In this document: in pieces, positions 60,686 to 64,000 of the stretch
Layout: every line of letters begins with the position of its first letter
How positions within the stretch are numbered: the first letter of the stretch is position 1
From: Microvirga sp. Mcv34
GTDB taxonomy: Bacteria; Pseudomonadota; Alphaproteobacteria; Rhizobiales; Beijerinckiaceae
DNA length: 64,000 nucleotides
Direction: 5' to 3'
NCBI RefSeq assembly: GCF_024519725.1
Contig: NZ_JALJRK010000007.1
Coordinates: 62,001-126,000, forward strand
Program-made: the position numbers and the translations under genes
Notes under the pieces: model-generated
Told to the model about the DNA's origin: nothing
The model's database searches: none
Seen by the model: the letters and a program-made list of their open reading frames with translations, nothing else

Positions 60686-61384
60686 TCAATCCGCTTTCAG
60701 CGCCTCATCCACCGCCGCGACCGCGTGGATCGTCGTGGTGTCGAAGAGAGGCACGGCGCTGTCCTCGTCCGAGACCAGCAGCATGATCTCTGTGCAGCCG
60801 AGAATGATGCCTTGCGCGCCGCGCTCGATCAGGCGCGCGATGATCTCGCGATAGGCTTGGCGCGATTCCGGCCTGACGATCCCGAGCACGAGTTCCTTGT
60901 AGATGATCTCGTGCACGATCCGCCGGTCCGCTTCGTCCGGCACGATCACGTCGAGCCCGTGGCGCTCGCGCAGGCGGCCCTTGTAGAAATCCTGCTCCAT
61001 GGTGAAGGCCGTGCCGAGAAGGCCGATGCGATCGTATCCAGCGGCCTTGATCCTGTCGGCCGTGGGATCCGCGATGTGAAGCAGCGGAACGCTCACGGCC
61101 GCTGAAATCGCGTCCGCGACGCGGTGCATGGTGTTGGTGCACAGGACGATGAAATCCGCGCCGCCGCGCTCCAGGCGCAGAGCCGCGTCCCTCATCGCCA
61201 GGGCGAGTCTCTCCCAATCCCCCTCGTGCTGCAGCCGCTTGATGTCCTCGAAATCGACGGAATACATCAGGCATTGCGCCGAGTGCACGCCGCCGAGTCG
61301 CCGGTTCGTTTCCTGGTTGATGATGCGGTAATACTCGGCCGAGCTTTCCCAGCTCATGCCGCCAATGAGTCCGATGGTTCGCAT
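60686..61384 (-). CDS. Aspartate/glutamate racemase family protein
   Basis: The 232-residue protein has the two catalytic cysteines of amino-acid racemases: Cys82 in 'IVLCTNTMHRVAD' and Cys197 in 'IILGCTEIMLLV', with 'MRTIGLIGGMSWESSAEYYR' at the N-terminus. It inverts L/D acidic amino acids without PLP; members of this RacX/YgeA branch have broad specificity. It is the last gene of a minus-strand run and is convergent with the histidine kinase gene. Confidence 0.9.
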   Translation of the reverse strand: MRTIGLIGGMSWESSAEYYRIINQETNRRLGGVHSAQCLMYSVDFEDIKRLQHEGDWERLALAMRDAALRLERGGADFIVLCTNTMHRVADAISAAVSVPLLHIADPTADRIKAAGYDRIGLLGTAFTMEQDFYKGRLRERHGLDVIVPDEADRRIVHEIIYKELVLGIVRPESRQAYREIIARLIERGAQGIILGCTEIMLLVSDEDSAVPLFDTTTIHAVAAVDEALKAD

Positions 61385-61390
61385 TTGGCG

Positions 61391-62014
61391 TCAGGGGTTC
61401 GGGGTATAGGGTGCGCGCCCGGAGCCCAGCGCATCGTCGAGCAGTTCGAGCCGGTCCTGTCCCCAGAACACCTCGCCGTCGAGCACATAGGCGGGCGACC
61501 CAAAGACGTCGCCCGCGACGGCGTTCTCGAGATTGAGGGCATAGATCGCCTCCGTGGTGCTGCCGGTCACCACCTCCATGAGGGCCGACGAGTCGAGTCC
61601 CGCCTGCTCGGCCAGCTCGGACAGGACCAGCGGATCGCTCAGGTCCCGCTCCTCCTCCCATATGGCCGCGAAGGCGCGTCGCAGGAAAGCGTCCGGGCTC
61701 CGGCCCGAGGCCGTGACCGCGATGACGAAGCGGTCGGCGAGGTTCACGTCGAAGGGCCAGTGCTTCGGATTGATGTTGAAGGTCAAGCCGCGCTTCTCGC
61801 GCCAGCGCTGCAGCTCCACGATCCGGTAGCGCTGCCGCGCGGGATGGCGCTGGGCAAGCGGCAGGCCGCCGGTTTCCGAGAAGACCCGGCCGAGGAAGAC
61901 GGGCTTGAAATTGACCTCGACCCCATGCTTCTGCGCGACTTCCATGAAGGGCGCATGGCCGATATAGGCCCAGGGACTCACGAGGGAGAAGTAGTAATCG
62001 ATGGTGCGGGGCAT
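61391..62014 (-). CDS. 2-hydroxychromene-2-carboxylate isomerase-like, DsbA-family protein
   Basis: The 207-residue protein starts at MPRTIDYYFSLVSPWAYIG, where the DsbA-type CxxC is replaced with Ser-Pro-Trp-Ala; Ser10 and Ser13 fit the glutathione-binding site of HCCA isomerases. 'NPKHWPFDVNLADRFVIA' and 'FGSPAYVLDGEVFWGQDRLELLDDAL' near the end are family markers. It isomerises hydroxychromene carboxylates in naphthalene-type degradation, or acts as a GST-like enzyme. It lies 6 bp upstream of the racemase gene. Confidence 0.9.
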   Translation of the reverse strand: MPRTIDYYFSLVSPWAYIGHAPFMEVAQKHGVEVNFKPVFLGRVFSETGGLPLAQRHPARQRYRIVELQRWREKRGLTFNINPKHWPFDVNLADRFVIAVTASGRSPDAFLRRAFAAIWEEERDLSDPLVLSELAEQAGLDSSALMEVVTGSTTEAIYALNLENAVAGDVFGSPAYVLDGEVFWGQDRLELLDDALGSGRAPYTPNP

Positions 62015-62059
62015 GGGTTCGGTTCGCCGGTAGGTGAAGCAGGCCCCCACCTTGGACCA

Positions 62060-62608
62060 TCAGGCGGCGCTCTTCAACGCCTCTTCGGCCACGAGGAAAG
62101 CCTCGACCTCGGGCGAAGCCGCGGGTGCCGTCTCCTGGATACCGACCTCTTCGAGCAGGCGGCTCATGGGCACGAAGCTCCTCGCTTGGCGGTCATAGAT
62201 CCCGGCCCGGACAAGGGCGATGGCGTTGAGGATGGGGCTACCGTCCCGGGCCGTCGAGACCAGCCGATGCTCCATCACCACATGGCTGTCGGACCAGGTG
62301 AGAATCCGCGTCTCGAGGGTGAAGGGCCGGAAGGGCCTGAGCTCCCGCCTGAAGCGGATCTGCCCCGCCCCCACCACGGGCACCCAGCCGTGCCTGAGGA
62401 TGGGCCGCCACAGGCCCGAGCGGATCATGATGTCGGAACGGCCGAGATCCATGAGCGTCCAGTAGCGCCCATTGTTCATGTGAAGCGACGTATCGAGGTC
62501 GTGCGGCCAGACCCGGTACGTGAGGCGCGACGCGTCCCGCACCGGATGGAGCCTCGGCCGGAAGAACGAAGCGACAATCAGGTGAAGGACGCGCAGCCAG
62601 AGGTTCAT
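62060..62608 (-). CDS. Thioesterase-family (hotdog) protein
   Basis: The 182-residue protein has a hotdog-fold signature 'TYRVWPHDLDTSLHMNNGRYWTLMDLGRSDIM' (about residues 28-59) with Asp and His-Met-Asn-Asn-Gly-Arg typical of 4-hydroxybenzoyl-CoA thioesterases, then 'ETRILTWSDSHVVMEHRLV'. It hydrolyses an acyl-CoA thioester. Its ATG overlaps the DinB stop (ATGA), and the HCCA-isomerase gene starts 45 bp downstream, so the genes form one unit. Confidence 0.88.
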   Translation of the reverse strand: MNLWLRVLHLIVASFFRPRLHPVRDASRLTYRVWPHDLDTSLHMNNGRYWTLMDLGRSDIMIRSGLWRPILRHGWVPVVGAGQIRFRRELRPFRPFTLETRILTWSDSHVVMEHRLVSTARDGSPILNAIALVRAGIYDRQARSFVPMSRLLEEVGIQETAPAASPEVEAFLVAEEALKSAA

Positions 62609-63114
62609 GCCAGGCCTATCCCGGTCTGGCGCTGGAACAGGATGAGGTCGAGGGCCGGCGCATCGAGGCCGAAGCCCGTCAGGAGGCAATGAACCTGCCC
62701 GCGATGGTGCGTCTGATGATTGAAGAGATGGACCAGGGCCGGTGCGAGCGGCTGCTCGATCTCCGCAGGATTGGTAATCGTCTTGTAGCGGATGCGGCCG
62801 GCGAGATCGGCCTCGGACAGCCTGTGGATATAGGAGACGATCCGTTCGTCCTCCTTTTGCCGCGCGCTCCGAAGATCGGAGAGGTTCTCGAACAGGATCG
62901 CATCGAGCCGGTTCGGCGCCTCGCCCTGCCCCATGAAACGTTTCAGCCAGATCCGGTCCGTGGCGAGCAGATGGTTCAGGGTGCCGTGAACCGATTTGAA
63001 GAAAGCTCCGCGATCCGCGCGGTAATCCGCGTCAGAAAGCTGCGCGGCGGCATCATAGATGCGCTCGTTGCACCACGCATTGTAGGCCGCCATCATGGCA
63101 AAGTGCGGTTTCAT
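62605..63114 (-). CDS. DinB-family (DUF664-like) metal-dependent protein
   Basis: A 169-residue four-helix protein with the DinB histidine triad: His48 in 'SVHGTLNHLLATDRIWLKR' and His133, His137 in 'HLFNHQTHHRGQVH'. These bind a divalent metal in DinB/YfiT proteins. Some members act as bacillithiol or mycothiol transferases or hydrolases; those thiols are absent here, so substrate unknown. First gene of the minus-strand group with the thioesterase. Confidence 0.9.
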   Translation of the reverse strand: MKPHFAMMAAYNAWCNERIYDAAAQLSDADYRADRGAFFKSVHGTLNHLLATDRIWLKRFMGQGEAPNRLDAILFENLSDLRSARQKEDERIVSYIHRLSEADLAGRIRYKTITNPAEIEQPLAPALVHLFNHQTHHRGQVHCLLTGFGLDAPALDLILFQRQTGIGLA

Positions 63115-63144
63115 GGAAAGGCTCCTTCAGATCGTCCCGATGTT

Positions 63145-63245
63145 GAAGCGACACCTTATCGTCGTCCCGGACGAAGCGCAGCGAAGATCCGAGAATGTCG
63201 GACGAGAGTAGCGCGGATGTCCCCTCCCCCCTGTGGGGGAGAGGG
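63145..63245. repeat. Intergenic repeat-like sequence
   Basis: Contains a 'CGTCCCGGACGAAGCGCAGC'-type element (63159 onward) and a G/C palindrome CCCCTCCCCCCTGTGGGG with GAGAGGG (63221-63245). Both are common intergenic elements in Hyphomicrobiales genomes. It lies between DinB and the fatty-acid gene; no gene is coded. Confidence 0.6.
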
Positions 63246-63285
63246 CTGGTCGCGCCATGTTCTGGAAACGATCCAGCGTGTTTGA

Positions 63286-64000
63286 TCAAGCCGCCTTCTT
63301 CGCTCCGGCGCGGCCATAGAACGTGTCGCCTGATGCGGCCATGTCGAGGAGGATCTTCGGCGGCGCGAAGCGGTCGCCGTGCTTCGCCTGAAGGCTCCGG
63401 CACAATTCCACGAAGGCTTTCGCGCCCATGAAATCGATGTAGGAGAGCGCACCGCCCGTATAGGGCGCGAACCCGAAGCCGAGGATGGAGCCCACATCCG
63501 CCTCGCGCGGATCGGTGATCACGCCCTCCTCGAAGGTGCGCGCGGCCTCCAGGGCCTGCGTGACGAGGAGGCGCTGCTTCAGCTCCTGCATGTCGACCAA
63601 TTCGGCCTCCACATGCTGGGCCTGAAGGTCCTTCAGGCCCGGCCAAAGGCGCTTCTGTCCGCCTTCCGGATAATCGTAGAACCCTTTCCGGTTCTTGCGG
63701 CCGAGGCGTCCTTCCTTCTCCACCAGCGCCGTAAGCAGCTCCTCCTGCTGCGGCACGATGGAGGCTTCACCCAGCTGGACCTTCGTGGCGCGCAGGATTT
63801 TGAGGCCGAGATCGACGCCGACCTCGTCGTTGAGCGAAAGTGGACCGACCGGCATGCCGGCCTGCTTGCCCGCCTGCTCGACCATGGCCGCCGGCAGCCC
63901 CTCGGTGAACATGAGATGGCCTTCGAGAATGTAGGCCAGCACGCAGCGATTGGCGAAGAAGCCGCGGGAATCGTTGACGACGATCGGCGTCTTCTTGATC
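63286..64000 (-). CDS. 3-hydroxyacyl-CoA dehydrogenase, C-terminal part (FadB/FadJ type), 5'-truncated
   Basis: The frame is open to the edge of the window: the minus strand starts inside 'KKTPIVVNDSRGFFANRCVLAYILEGHLM', the end of the NAD-binding domain, and continues through the paired 3HCDH C-terminal domains with 'NRKGFYDYPEGG' and 'GSILGFGFAPYTGGALSYIDFMG'. The visible 238 residues match the last third of FadB/FadJ, which combines enoyl-CoA hydratase and 3-hydroxyacyl-CoA dehydrogenase in fatty-acid beta-oxidation. The N-terminal hydratase is outside the window. Gene symbol not assigned, as FadB and FadJ cannot be told apart here. Confidence 0.9.
   Translation of the reverse strand, partial: IKKTPIVVNDSRGFFANRCVLAYILEGHLMFTEGLPAAMVEQAGKQAGMPVGPLSLNDEVGVDLGLKILRATKVQLGEASIVPQQEELLTALVEKEGRLGRKNRKGFYDYPEGGQKRLWPGLKDLQAQHVEAELVDMQELKQRLLVTQALEAARTFEEGVITDPREADVGSILGFGFAPYTGGALSYIDFMGAKAFVELCRSLQAKHGDRFAPPKILLDMAASGDTFYGRAGAKKAA

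Overview
The window is high-GC chromosomal DNA from an alphaproteobacterium, most likely Hyphomicrobiales and probably a Microvirga-like member of the Methylobacteriaceae. The lineage call rests on a HemA-type 5-aminolevulinate synthase, a tRNA-His with A73, a G1:U72 pair and no encoded G-1, the DUF2948-hisD-UPF0262-phosphatase block beside murA, and palindromic intergenic repeats of a kind common in this order. I see no prophage, integrase, insertion sequence, CRISPR array or rRNA. It is mostly a core chromosome carrying many small catabolic and transport operons.

Layout. 1-2.4 kb: end of a LivM-type permease and a GMC oxidoreductase. 3.2-9.1 kb: a FadR-type GntR regulator divergent from an L-fucose-type sugar cluster (aldose dehydrogenase, lactonase, RbsA/RbsC/RbsB-type ABC transporter), with two copies of a TTGGCCTGACCA operator-like palindrome between them. 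9.7-11 kb: an RTX-like acidic protein built of 28-residue repeats. 11.4-16.1 kb: rarD, tRNA-His, and a tricarboxylate transporter (tctBAC). 16.3-18.3 kb: a structured leader before terC, then azlCD. 18.3-24.2 kb: housekeeping genes (LMW phosphatase, UPF0262, hisD, DUF2948, murA, a 55-aa protein, hemA, tRNA-Thr). 25.1-27.2 kb: a serralysin-like metalloprotease and small secreted and membrane proteins. 27.2-35.5 kb: an FAD oxidoreductase, free-Met-R-sulfoxide reductase, ABC exporter, MOSC, DUF488, zinc alcohol dehydrogenase, Nudix and inositol-phosphatase genes. 35.6-40.1 kb: a ferric-iron-type ABC importer. 40.1-43.7 kb: a K+-channel-like protein with a zinc ribbon, a HAD phosphatase, an AAC(3)-family acetyltransferase, and an HxlR regulator divergent from an FMN reductase.

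The most interesting region is 43.7-51.4 kb. A minus-strand operon encodes, in order of transcription, an N-formylglutamate-amidohydrolase-family enzyme, an ethanolamine-permease-type transporter, a PuuA/GlnT-type glutamine-synthetase homologue, an aldehyde dehydrogenase and an iron-containing alcohol dehydrogenase. A MurR/RpiR regulator is transcribed divergently. No eutBC genes are present in the window. Together the genes could form a gamma-glutamylation route for ethanolamine: gamma-glutamylethanolamide, then its aldehyde, then gamma-glutamylglycine, then glutamate plus glycine.

51.4-64 kb holds an AbrB-family membrane protein, an orphan fucose mutarotase (fucU) that may serve the sugar cluster 43 kb away, an aminotransferase, mscL, VOC and DoxX proteins divergent from a LysR regulator, a very large SSS-transporter/histidine-kinase/receiver fusion, an Asp/Glu racemase, a DsbA-like isomerase, a thioesterase, a DinB protein and the C-terminal part of a 3-hydroxyacyl-CoA dehydrogenase. 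A recurring two-hairpin repeat supplies the stop codons of three genes here.
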